From the NCBI GenBank assembly GCA_035235625.1, contig CP141148.1, forward strand, positions 1,302,001-1,366,000: a DNA stretch of 64,000 nt. The letters run 5' to 3'. This DNA comes from Saururus chinensis. Taxonomy: Eukaryota > Streptophyta > Magnoliopsida > Piperales > Saururaceae. The stretch's first letter is position 1. The number at the start of each line of letters is the position of its first letter. Made by a program: the position numbers and the translations under genes. Under the pieces are notes generated by a model. It saw only the letters and a list, made by a program, of their open reading frames with translations. It did not search any database and was not told where the DNA came from. This document shows positions 24,618-35,245 of this stretch, one piece after another.

Positions 24618-25032
24618 CTCGCTGTCTGTTTTTCTTTTTTTTCTCACGCGATGACCAAACGGCTTGCAGCGGCAGTTTCACTGCCGCCGCCAAGGCCGCC
24701 GGAGTCGGGGCTTCCGTGGCCAGATCCACGGTCGCCACGGCGAGGGCCAGCGGCCCCCTTTCTAGGATGATTCCGGCCATTGAAAATACTGTTTACTAAT
24801 CACGTGAACAGTTTTTGCAGAAATTTACAGAAATTACTATAACTTTTATTAAAATTAATTAACGACGTCTTTGTCCGTCTCAATTCGAAATCTTACCTCT
24901 AAGGTCGAGTTGTTGTCGATCCACTACCGCCAACGCCTCGCCGGAGTTTCGCCGGAAAATTTGCTTTCCTTCACTGGCCAAAAAGCTCCCCCAATCGGGC
25001 AAAAAGACCCCTATAAAAGCCCTTATTAATTC

Positions 25033-25040
25033 TATTTATA
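25033..25040 (-). promoter_or_regulatory. TATA box of the 3.35-kb LTR
   Basis: Minus-strand CCTATAAATAGAA, about 360 bp from the inferred LTR start at 25398. It implies a short U3 and a very long transcribed remainder (inference). Confidence 0.5.
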
Positions 25041-26454
25041 GGCATGGGATTAGGAGCCCTAATCCCAAGAGAAATTGAGTCCCAAAAACCCAATTTCGGA
25101 ATGCTAAATAATCGGGCCCTCAAAACGACTTAAACGGCCCCATTGCACGTTTAATTCGGGTAAATAGGTCCTACACAATATATTCAACTTCAGATGGTCG
25201 TTTCTCTCTCATCCGGACTCCGATTCGCGCGTTCTTGGTGGCATTTCGAAGCTCTTTCCATCTACTTTCCAATAGAATTAGTTTCAGCCCTAAATTCTAT
25301 CTAAGGAGAAAGTTATTCTAATAATAATATCAATGGGTCAAACACCATAATTTCCACGCATTTAAATTTCGAAACCCAGGAAAATTAGGGATATTACAGA
25401 TAGGCTACCGATGGACATCGGTGATCTGGTCGACACGTAGATGAGTCTATATACAACAAGTTGATTTTGGGGTAAATTCTAGCAATGAATGTTATATGAG
25501 TTAAGTTATTATTATGAGATATAATAACATGATATTATATGCATGAAATGTAATTATATGTGATGTTATCACCGATAGTATTTGGGTTATGTACCTTTGT
25601 ACGTGTGGAAATCTTTATAATAGATTGCACCTCGAGACTATTAGACAAAGGCACTTAACGACAAATGATCATTGTGTCTAAATGGTTCTTTAAGTGAGTC
25701 TTTAGCCATGTAAACATAAAGAGTTTGGTATGAAATAGGACATAGGTCTTTTGGCTCTCTTAAGATAAGAGTTATGTACAATCACTTCCTTAGTATAGGA
25801 GATGTGTTTGAATGGACTAAAGCATTAAAAGATGATTGGTCCTGCATAGTGCAATACATGAGGTTCTGATGATCATGGAAAACGAGATCTCAACCACTTG
25901 GGTCTATGAACCTCTATGAGCCTTAGCCTCATAATGTAGATGGAGCAAGCGAACTTCAGAAGTATTGAAGTTCTGTTGTGAGTAGTTCATTGTAACGACC
26001 CGTTTTTCGGTTATGCTTAACCTGGGTGGGTTAAGGGTAATTTAGTAATTTGAGGTTAGTATTCAGGGGGTTTCATTAGGTGAAATCCCCGTATCCGGGT
26101 AGAGCTCGGAGTAACGAGTGTAACGGATTGAAGAACACACGAAACGGAGGTCGGGAACAAAAGTTATGACCTCGGGAAGTGTGCCACATGGGCGGGGCCT
26201 GCTCGAAAAGTGCGGGATAACCTACCCATGTGTGGTCTAGTTTCAAAGGGCTCGTCGATACGAGTCTATCGGTACTAAGAACGCACGATTCCGACCTCGG
26301 GAAAAAATGTCATATGGGCGGGACCCACTTTGAAAGTGCGGGATGACCTACCCATGTTTTGGTCTTATTTCGAAGGGCTCGTTGACACGAGTCCATCGGT
26401 ATCAAAAGCGTGCGATTCCAACATCAAGGTTGGAAGTTATCGCGTTTTGAGGTT

Positions 26455-26483
26455 AAGATATTATTTGAATAAAATAATATCTT
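26455..26483. promoter_or_regulatory. Perfect 12-bp-stem hairpin in LTR U3
   Basis: AAGATATTATTT, a 5-nt loop GAATA, then AAATAATATCTT. It is conserved in all array LTRs and in the solo LTR. Role unknown. Confidence 0.8.
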
Positions 26484-26504
26484 TCTGGATAAGATCAACG
26501 ATGC

Positions 26505-26648
26505 AGTGGATAGGACTGCTGACAAAGCGGATAGGATCGATAGTAGATAGGATTGCTGACAAAGCGGATAGGATTGATAGTGGATAGGATTGCTGACAAA
26601 GCGGATAGGATTGATAGTGGATAGGATTGCTGACGAAGCGGATAGGGT
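26505..26648 (+). repeat. Four 37-bp tandem repeats upstream of the LTR TATA box
   Basis: The GCTGAC anchors lie at 26518, 26555, 26592 and 26629, an exact 37-bp spacing. The unit core is GATTGCTGACAAAGCGGATA followed by GGATTGATAGTG. This position just upstream of TATA is typical for LTR enhancer repeats (inference). The repeat is present in every copy of the LTR. Confidence 0.9.
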
Positions 26649-26663
26649 TGACACGTGTCAACC
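26646..26663. promoter_or_regulatory. 18-bp perfect palindrome with G-box core
   Basis: GGTTGACACGTGTCAACC lies 20 bp upstream of the TATA box. It contains CACGTG (G-box/ABRE-like) and TTGAC (W-box core) on both arms. It is conserved across the array and in the solo LTR. Confidence 0.75.
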
Positions 26664-26683
26664 TCACATCTATCCAATTCTTC

Positions 26684-26691
26684 TATAAATA
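26684..26691 (+). promoter_or_regulatory. LTR TATA box
   Basis: TTCTATAAATAGCATCC, a canonical TATAAATA. Transcription would start near 26715, giving a U3 of about 0.72 kb. Equivalent sites exist in every array LTR and, on minus, in the solo LTR near 20884. Confidence 0.75.
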
Positions 26692-26929
26692 GCATCCTTG
26701 ACATCCAGAAAAAAAAAGGAGAATTCTCTCCCACGTTTTCCTATTTCTCTTCCACGTTTTCTTATTTCTCTCCCACGTTCAGAAACTTCTGTTCTTCATT
26801 TCTCCCTCATTTTAAGTCCGATTTGAGTGGTTCTTGAGGCGTTCCTAGCTAATTCGAGGGTGATCTACGCAATGACATGGTCCATTGCTCGAGTTGGCGC
26901 TCCTATAAGGGAGGAACGACCCGGGGCAA

Positions 26930-27245
26930 GAGGAGGCTCTGTCCGCCACCCTCCTGCCCCAAGAGAGAAAGAGAGAGAGAGAGAGATGGCCCGGTGAGAG
27001 GGGAGGCTTTGTCCTCCGTTACCGGGCTAGATCAAGAGAAGTGGCCCGATGTAGGGGAGGCTCCGTTTTCCACCGAAGGGCCACGACGTGTGAAGGACAC
27101 CCCGAGTAGGGGAGGTTCTGTCCGCCGCCCACGGACATAGAAAATGTGGTCTCCGGGAAAGGGGAGAGTTGGTCGGGTCATCTTTCGGTGTAAGGCGACG
27201 AACGTATGGAGGCTAGGGGAGGCTTTGTCCGCTGTCTCCGGATCT
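26930..27245 (+). repeat. Five spaced GAGGCT(C/T)(T/C)GT(C/T)C modules in the LTR
   Basis: The word GGGGAGGCT..GTCC followed by a CCGCC or CCG..CCGGG stretch recurs five times at about 60-70-bp spacing (near 26930, 26999, 27055, 27109 and 27217). A (GA)n tract lies near 26967. This lies downstream of the inferred transcription start. Confidence 0.7.
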
Positions 27246-27363
27246 GAAGAGGAGGACGCCCAGAAACGAGCGCCCCGAATACCGCTACCTCGGGAGACAT
27301 CAGGGGAGTAAGAGTTTCTTACCTTCTATTTAATTATAGAATGACATGTGCTAGTTATGAGGT

Positions 27364-27690
27364 GTGCCGTCTCGCTCTGGGTTAGAGAGAGACGGGCTGT
27401 GTGTGTTATATTATGATATGTGTTGCTTATATGCCATGATGTGTGCCGTCTCACTCTGGGTGAGAGAGAGACGGGTTGTGTGTGTGTTTATATATTGTTA
27501 TGCTATGATTATATGCATGATGTGTGTTGTCTCACTCTGGGTTAGAGAGAGACGGGTTGTGTGTGTGTTCGTTCTCGGCTCAGTGTTGGAGCGAGACGTG
27601 TGAATGTGATGCATCCGCTCTGGAATAGAGCGAGGCATGTTGTGGTGGTCGTGTGGTGCTCGTCTCTATGAAAGAGTGAGATGTGTGTTG
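27364..27690 (+). repeat. Hairpin-forming ~80-bp repeats in the LTR
   Basis: Three units begin GCCGTCTCGCTCTGGGT, GCCGTCTCACTCTGGGT and GTTGTCTCACTCTGGGT (27366, 27444, 27526). Each is followed by AGAGAGAGACGGG, which can pair back to CCGTCTC..CTCT. Weaker relatives follow (GCTCTGGAATAGAGC near 27621; CTCGTCTCTATGAAAGAGTGAG near 27659). Confidence 0.8.
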
Positions 27691-28082
27691 CCGGTGTTTT
27701 ATCAGGTTTTTGTATAACTCCGATTAAATATTCGGAGATACGTATTTTCTACGTATGTGTTTTTGGTATGCCAGTTGTATGTAGTAGCCAATAGGCAGAA
27801 CTACGTCCGGATCCGATCGTATCGGAGTAACATCGTGGATGTTATCCGATATGTACGTAGGCAACCAACGGCAAGGCAACGTTGGCCCGGTCCGAATTAG
27901 TTATATAATTAGGCCAGTTCTTGCCTACGCGCAATAGAGCGCTAAAGTTCTGTAGCGCGTAGAGGAATGAAAAAGACTCTCGCACTCATAGCGTGCCGCT
28001 CTTAGTTCTGGGTTTGGTTTTCATTGGTTTTCATCGGTTTGTGGACCCCCGGCCTGGGTCGGTTTGCGGGTCGGGCGCCACA

Positions 28083-29078
28083 AATGGTATCGGAGCTCTG
28101 CTCGACATTGCGAGAGGAAACATATTTTTAAAACAAATATATATACTCCGATTGTGATTTGTGTGTTTACGCACGTGTGTCATCGGCTTTAAGACAAGGT
28201 CCGATATAAAAAAAATTTCCACATGTGTGGCATCAGATTTTATACGAATTCTGATTTTGAATTAAATTCAATCGGAAATATGTGTTTTAAATACGTACTT
28301 AGTATAACTTTTTATACATGATTTGACATGATTAAGCTTATGTGACTGATTTATGGAAGACATGCTATGTATTGAACTGTTTTAGCATGAATGTTGTTGT
28401 GTTTGAACGATGTGATGATTAATTCATGGGCTTAAGAACCCAGAATAATCATAGAGTGATGATGCCCGCCGAGAAAAATAATCGGCAAGTGGCGCGCGCA
28501 GGGTAGAGCATCGTGGGAAAGCTCTGTCCCTAAGTGGCCCTCGTTTGCCCCATGAGCGCCGAGGGTAGGCCGTTGGGTATCGCGGCTTCTGTGATTGATT
28601 GTACATGTGATGATTATTTCATAGGCTTTCGAACATGGAATAATCATAGAGTGATGATGCCCGCCGAGAAAAATAAATCGGCAAGTGGCGCGCACGGGGT
28701 AGAGCATCGTGGGAAAGCTTTGTCCCTAAGTGGCCCTCGTTTGCCCCATGAGCGCCGAGGGCAGGCTGTAGGGTGTCGCGGCTTCTGGATTTCAAGAATT
28801 TGTGGATTTGACATGTTTTGACTCGAGTGTGAGTCTGTGAATGTGATTTGATTTGGAATTGTGCCTGATATGCTTTTATGAGATTTAAGCTGATTTTCTC
28901 TCGGGTGTTTCTAAAAAGAAAAGCGTCCGATTTTAATTCAAATTTTTGTGAAATGCTTGATTCGATTAAATTATCGGAATGTTATTTGTGTTTGCTACTT
29001 AATGAGATCGGATTGTGTTGTGAGGTAAGATTTCTTCGGGCGAATTGCGAGGACGCAATTCATTTAAGGGGGGAAGAA
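28083..29078 (+). mobile_element. Array internal domain 1 (996 bp), non-coding
   Basis: PBS at 28085-28096 (TGGTATCGGAGC) after a two-base AA spacer; PPT at 29066-29078. A ~195-bp block is duplicated in tandem (GATGATGCCCGCCGAGAAAA at about 28459 and 28654), each copy carrying GGTAGAGCATCGTGGGAAAG and GTTTGCCCCATGAGCGCCGAGG. Open frames are all under 100 codons and conflict between strands. It has the CACGGGGTAG variant also seen in domain 2. Confidence 0.93.
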
Positions 29079-31166
29079 TGTAACGACCCGTTTTTCGGTT
29101 ATGCTTAACCTGGGTGGGTTAAGGGTAATTTAGTAATTTGAGGTTAGTATTCAGGGGTTTCATTAGGTGAAATCCCCGTATCCGGTAGAGCTCGGAGTAA
29201 CGAGTGTAACGGATTGAAGAACACACGAAACGGAGGTCGGGAACGAAAGTTATGACCTCGGGAAGTGTGCCACATGGGCGGGGCCTGCTCGAAAAGTGCG
29301 GGATAACCTACCCATGTGTGGTCTAGTTTCAAAGGGCTCGTCGATACGAGTCTATCGGTACTAAGAACGCACGATTCCGACCTCGGGAAAAAATGTCATA
29401 TGGGCGGGACCCACTTTGAAAGTGCGGGATGACCTACCCATGTTTTGGTCTTATTTCGAAGGGCTCGTTGACACGAGTCCATCGGTATCAAAAGCGTGCG
29501 ATTCCAACATCAAGGTTGGAAGTTATCGCGTTTTGAGGTTAAGATATTATTTGAATAAAATAATATCTTTCTTGATAAGATCAACGATGCAGTGGATAAG
29601 ACTGCTGACAAAGCGGATAGGATCGATAGTAGATAGGATTGCTGACAAAGCGGATAGGATTGATAGTGGATAGGATTGCTGACAAAGCGGATAGGATTGA
29701 TAGTGGATAGGATTGCTGACGAAGCGGATAGGGTTGACACGTGTCAACCTCACATCTATCCAATTCTTCTATAAATAGCATCCTTGACATCCAGAAAAAA
29801 AAAGGAGAATTCTCTCCCACGTTTTCCTATTTCTCTTCCACGTTTTCCTATTTCTCTCCCACGTTCAGAAACTTCTGTTCTTCATTTCTCCCTCATTTTA
29901 AGTCCGATTTGAGTGGTTCTTGAGGCGTTCCTAGCTAATTCGAGGGTGATCTACGCAATGACATGGTCCATTGCTCGAGTTGGCGCTCCTATAAGGGAGG
30001 AACGACCCGGGGCAAGAGGAGGCTCTGTCCGCCACCCTCCTGCCCCAAGAGAGAAAGAGAGAGAGAGAGAGATGGCCCGGTGAGAGGGGAGGCTTTGTCC
30101 TCCGTTACCGGGCTAGATCAAGAGAAGTGGCCCGATGTAGGGGAGGCTCCGTTCTCCACCGAAGGGCCACGACGTGTGAAGGACACCCCGAGTAGGGGAG
30201 GTTCTGTCCGCCGCCCACGGACATAGAAAATGTGGTCTCCGGGAAAGGGGAGAGTTGGTCGGGTCATCTTTCGGTGTAAGGCGACGAACGTATGGAGGCT
30301 AGGGGAGGCTTTGTCCGCTGTCTCCGGATGCGAAGAGGAGGACGCCCAGAAACGAGCGCCCCGAATACCGCTACCTCGGGAGACATCAGGGGAGTAAGAG
30401 TTTCTTACCTTCTATTTAATTATAGAATGACATGTGCTAGTTATGAGGTGTGCCGTCTCGCTCTGGGTTAGAGAGAGACGGGCTGTGTGTGTTATATTAT
30501 GATATGTGTTGCTTATATGCCATGATGTGTGCCGTCTCACTCTGGGTGAGAGAGAGACGGGTTGTGTGTGTGTTTATATATTGTTATGCTATGATTATAT
30601 GCATGATGTGTGTTGTCTCACTCGGGTTAGAGAGAGACGGGTTGTGTGTGTGTTCGTTCTCGGCTCAGTGTTGGAGCGAGACGTGTGAATGTGATGCATC
30701 CGCTCTGGAATAGAGCGAGGCATGTTGTGGTGGTCGTGTGGTGCTCGTCTCTATGAAAGAGTGAGATGTGTGTTGCCGGTGTTTTATCAGGTTTTTGTAT
30801 AACTCCGATTAAATATTCGGAGATACGTATTTTCTACGTATGTGTTTTTGGTATGCCAGTTGTATGTAGTAGCCAATAGGCGTAACTACGTCCGGATCCG
30901 ATCGTATCGGAGTAACATCGTGGATGTTATCCGATATGTACGTAGGCAACCAACGGCAAGGCAACGTTGGCCCGGTCCGAATTAGTTATATAATTAGGCC
31001 AGTTCTTGCCTACGCGCAATAGAGCGCTAAAGTTCTGTAGCGCGTAGAGGAATGAAAAGACTCTCGCACTCATAGCGTGCCGCTCTTAGTTCTGGGTTTG
31101 GTTTTCATTGGTTTTCATCGGTTTTTGGACCCCCGGCCTGGGTCGGTTTGCGGGTCGGGCGTCACA
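29079..31166 (+). repeat. Array LTR 2 (2088 bp)
   Basis: It carries CTTTCTTGATAAG, shared only with LTR 5, and GCCAGTTGTATG, shared with LTRs 1 and 4. It ends GGGCGTCACA rather than GGGCGCCACA. Confidence 0.93.
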
Positions 31167-32161
31167 AATGGTATCGGACCTCTGCTCTGACTGCGAGAGG
31201 AAACATATTTTTAAAACAAATATATATACTCCGATTGTGATTTGTGTGTTTCTGCACGTGTGTCATCGGCTTTAAGACAAGGTCCGATATAAAAAAAAAT
31301 TTCCACATGTGTGGCATCAGATTTTATACGAATTCTGATTTTGAATTAAATTCAATCGGAAATATGTGTTTTAAATACGTACTTAGTATAACTTTTTATA
31401 CATGATTTGACATGATTAAGCTTATGTGACTGATTTATGGAAGACATGCTATGTATTGAACTGTTTTAGCATGAATGTTGTTGTGTTTGAACGATGTGAT
31501 GATTAATTCATGGGCTTAAGAACCCAGAATAATCATAGAGTGATGATGCCCGCCGAGAAAAATAATCGGCAAGTGGCGCGCGCAGGGTAGAGCATCGTGG
31601 GAAAGCTCGTCCCTAAGTGGCCCTCGTTTGCCCCATGAGCGCCGAGGGTAGGCCGTTGGGTATCGCGGCTTCTGTGATTGATTGTACATGTGATGATTAT
31701 TTCATAGGCTTTCGAACATGGAATAATCATAGAGTGATGATGCCCGCCGAGAAAAATAAATCGGCAAGTGGCGCGCACGGGGTAGAGCATCGTGGGAAAG
31801 CTTTGTCCCTAAGTGGCCCTCGTTTGCCCCATGAGCGCCGAGGGCAGGCTGTAGGGTGTCGCGGCTTCACGGATTTCAAGAATTTGTGGATTTGACATGT
31901 TTTGACTCGAGTGTGAGTCTGTGAATGTGATTTGATTTGGAATTGTGCCTGATATGCTTTTATGAGATTTAAGCTGATTTTCTCTGCGGTGTTTCTAAAA
32001 AGAAAAGCGTCCGATTTTAATTCAAATTTTTGTGAAATGCTTGATTCGATTAAATTATCGGAATGTTATTTGTGTTTGCTACTTAATGAGATCGGATTGT
32101 GTTGTGAGGTAAGATTTCTTCGGGCGGGTGCGAGGACGCAATTCATTTAAGGGGGGAAGAA
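31167..32161 (+). mobile_element. Array internal domain 2 (995 bp)
   Basis: Same layout as domain 1. It has CGGGCGGGTGCGAGGACG near 32127, a variant shared only with domain 5; other copies have GGGCGAATTGCGAGG. PPT directly before 32162. Confidence 0.92.
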
Positions 32162-34251
32162 TGTAACGACCCGTTTTTCGGTTATGCTTAACCTGGGTGG
32201 GTTAAGGGTAATTTAGTAATTTGAGGTTAGTATTCAGGGGTTTCATTAGGTGAAATCCCCGTATCCGGTAGAGCTCGGAGTAACGAGTGTAACGGATTGA
32301 AGAACACACGAAACGGAGGTCGGGAACGAAAGTTATGACCTCGGGAAGTGTGCCACATGGGCGGGGCCTGCTCGAAAAGTGCGGGATAACCTACCCATGT
32401 GTGGTCTAGTTTCAAAGGGCTCGTCGATACGAGTCTATCGGTACTAAGAACGCACGATTCCGACCTCGGGAAAAAATGTCATATGGGCGGGACCCACTTT
32501 GAAAGTGCGGGATGACCTACCCATGTTTTGGTCTTATTTCGAAGGGCTCGTTGACACGAGTCCATCGGTATCAAAAGCGTGCGATTCCAACATCAAGGTT
32601 GGAAGTTATCGCGTTTTGAGGTTAAGATATTATTTGAATAAAATAATATCTTTCTGGATAAGATCAACGATGCAGTGGATAAGACTGCTGACAAAGCGGA
32701 TAGGATCGATAGTAGATAGGATTGCTGACAAAGCGGATAGGATTGATAGTGGATAGGATTGCTGACAAAGCGGATAGGATTGATAGTGGATAGGATTGCT
32801 GACGAAGCGGATAGGGTTGACACGTGTCAACCTCACATCTATCCAATTCTTCTATAAATAGCATCCTTGACATCCAGAAAAAAAAAGGAGAATTCTCTCC
32901 CACGTTTTCCTATTTCTCTTCCACGTTTTCCTATTTCTCTCCCACGTTCAGAAACTTCTGTTCTTCATTTCTCCCTCATTTTAAGTCCGATTTGAGTGGT
33001 TCTTGAGGCGTTCCTAGCTAATTCGAGGGTGATCTACGCAATGACATGGTCCATTGCTCGAGTTGGCGCTCCTATAAGGGAGGAACGACCCGGGGCAAGA
33101 GGAGGCTCTGTCCGCCACCCTCCTGCCCCAAGAGAGAAAGAGAGAGAGAGAGAGATGGCCCGGTGAGAGGGGAGGCTTTGTCCTCCGTTACCGGGCTAGA
33201 TCAAGAGAAGTGGCCCGATGTAGGGGAGGCTCCGTTCTCCACCGAAGGGCCACGACGTGTGAAGGACACCCCGAGTAGGGGAGGTTCTGTCCGCCGCCCA
33301 CGGACATAGAAAATGTGGTCTCCGGGAAAGGGGAGAGTTGGTCGGGTCATCTTTCGGTGTAAGGCGACGAACGTATGGAGGCTAGGGGAGGCTTTGTCCG
33401 CTGTCTCCGGATCAGAAGAGGAGGACGCCCGAAACGAGCGCCCGAATACCGCTACCTCGGGAGACATCAGGGGAGTAAGAGTTTCTTACCTTCTATTTAA
33501 TTATAGAATGACATGTGCTAGTTATGAGGTGTGCCGTCTCGCTCTGGGTTAGAGAGAGACGGGCTGTGTGTGTTATATTATGATATGTGTTGCTTATATG
33601 CCATGATGTGTGCCGTCTCACTCTGGGTGAGAGAGAGACGGGTTGTGTGTGTGTTTATATATTGTTATGCTATGATTATATGCATGATGTGTGTTGTCTC
33701 ACTACTGGGTTAGAGAGAGACGGGTTGTGTGTGTGTTCGTTCTCGGCTCAGTGTTGGAGCGAGACGTGTGAATGTGATGCATCCGCTCTGGAATAGAGCG
33801 AGGCATGTTGTGGTGGTCGTGTGGTGCTCGTCTCTATGAAAGAGTGAGATGTGTGTTGCCGGTGTTTTATCAGGTTTTTGTATAACTCCGATTAAATATT
33901 CGGAGATACGTATTTTCTACGTATGTGTTTTTTGGTATGCCAATTGTATGTAGTAGCCAATAGGCAGAACTACGTCCGGATCCGATCGTATCGGAGTAAC
34001 ATCGTGGATGTTATCCGATATTTACGTAGGCAACCAACGGCAAGGCAACGTTGGCCCGGTCCGAATTAGTTATATAATTAGGCCAGTTCTTGCCTACGCG
34101 CAATAGAGCGCTAAAGTTCTGTAGCGCGTAGAGGAATGAAAAGACTCTCGCACTCATAGCGTGCCGCTCTTAGTTCTGGGTTTGGTTTTCATTGGTTTTC
34201 ATCGGTTTTTGGACCCCCGGCCTGGGTCGGTTTGCGGGTCGGGGCGCCACA
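32162..34251 (+). repeat. Array LTR 3 (2090 bp)
   Basis: It has GCCAATTGTATG near 33941, shared with LTRs 5 and 6 and the solo LTR. It has a 1-bp loss in CGCCCGAATACCG relative to other copies. Confidence 0.92.
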
Positions 34252-35245
34252 AATGGTATCGGAGCTCTGCTCTGACTGCGAGAGGAAACATATTTTTAAA
34301 ACAAATATATATACTCCGATTGTGATTTGTGTGTTTCTGCACGTGTGTCATCGGCTTTAAGACAAGGTCCGATATAAAAAAAATTTCCACATGTGTGGCA
34401 TCAGATTTTATACGAATTCTGATTTTGAATTAAATTCAATCGGAAATATGTGTTTTAAATACGTACTTAGTATAACTTTTTATACATGATTTGACATGAT
34501 TAAGCTTATGTGACTGATTTATGGAAGACATGCTATGTATTGAACTGTTTTAGCATGAATGTTGTTGTGTTTGAACGATGTGATGATTAATTCATGGGCT
34601 TAAGAACCCAGAATAATCATAGAGTGATGATGCCCGCCGAGAAAAATAATCGGCAAGTGGCGCGCGCAGGTAGAGCATCGTGGGAAAGCTCTGTCCCTAA
34701 GTGGCCCTCGTTTGCCCCATGAGCGCCGAGGGTAGGCCGTTGGGTATCGCGGCTTCTGTGATTGATTGTACATGTGATGATTATTTCATAGGCTTTCGAA
34801 CATGGAATAATCATAGAGTGATGATGCCCGCCGAGAAAAATAAATCGGCAAGTGGCGCGCACAGGGTAGAGCATCGTGGGAAAGCTTTGTCCCTAAGTGG
34901 CCCTCGTTTGCCCCATGAGCGCCGAGGGTAGGCTGTAGGGTGTCGCGGCTTCTGGATTTCAAGAATTTGTGGATTTGACATGTTTTGACTCGAGTGTGAG
35001 TCTGTGAATGTGATTTGATTTGGAATTGTGCCTGATATGCTTTTATGAGATTTAAGCTGATTTTCTCTGCAGTGTTTCTAAAAAGAAAAGCGTCCGATTT
35101 TAATTCAAATTTTTGTGAAATGCTTGATTCGATTAAATTATCGGAATGTTATTTGTGTTTGCTACTTAATGAGATCGGATTGTGTTGTGAGGTAAGATTT
35201 CTTCGGGCGAATTGCGAGGACGCAATTCATTTAAGGGGGGAAGAA
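34252..35245 (+). mobile_element. Array internal domain 3 (994 bp)
   Basis: PBS, 195-bp duplication and PPT as in domain 1. It has the GCGCACAGGGTAG variant shared with domains 4 and 5. Confidence 0.92.

Larger units (their letters stand above)
22053..25398 (-). mobile_element. 3.35-kb LTR (probable solo LTR), TSD GATAG
   Basis: The plus-strand ends are TGTCACGACCCGG ... AGGGATATTACA, flanked by GATAG at 22048-22052 and 25399-25403. Minus orientation is inferred because, read on minus, it starts TGTAATATCCC and then carries AAGAACGCGCGAATCGGAG and a CCTATAAATAGAA TATA box preceded by ATTAGGGCTCCTAATCCC. The LTR at 53499 has the same order of motifs. No PBS, PPT or coding domain is found inside. 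A GC-rich stretch (about 24190-24780) contains an exact-period 15-bp repeat. Confidence 0.82.
25991..28082 (+). repeat. Array LTR 1 (2092 bp), 5' boundary of the array
   Basis: It starts TGTAACGACCC directly after TSD TTCAT. It shares GATAGGACTGCTG with the 19490 solo LTR, whereas LTRs 2-6 have GATAAGACTGCTG; this makes LTR 1 look like the founder form. Order of blocks: 12-bp hairpin (26455-26483), four 37-bp repeats, 18-bp palindrome, TATA box (26684), CCCACGTTTTCCTATTTCTCT repeats, GGGAGGC modules, hairpin repeats. Confidence 0.93.

Noticed and set aside
24231..24799. Overlapping Ala/Arg/Pro/Gly-rich open frames of 97-169 codons
   Set aside because: They arise on both strands from the GC-rich 15-bp repeat inside an LTR, and none has a domain or splice context.
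26877..27140. 87-codon frame repeated in every LTR (also other 60-95-codon frames)
   Set aside because: Repetition reflects copy number of the LTR, not selection; composition follows the GGGAGGC modules and there is no homology I know.
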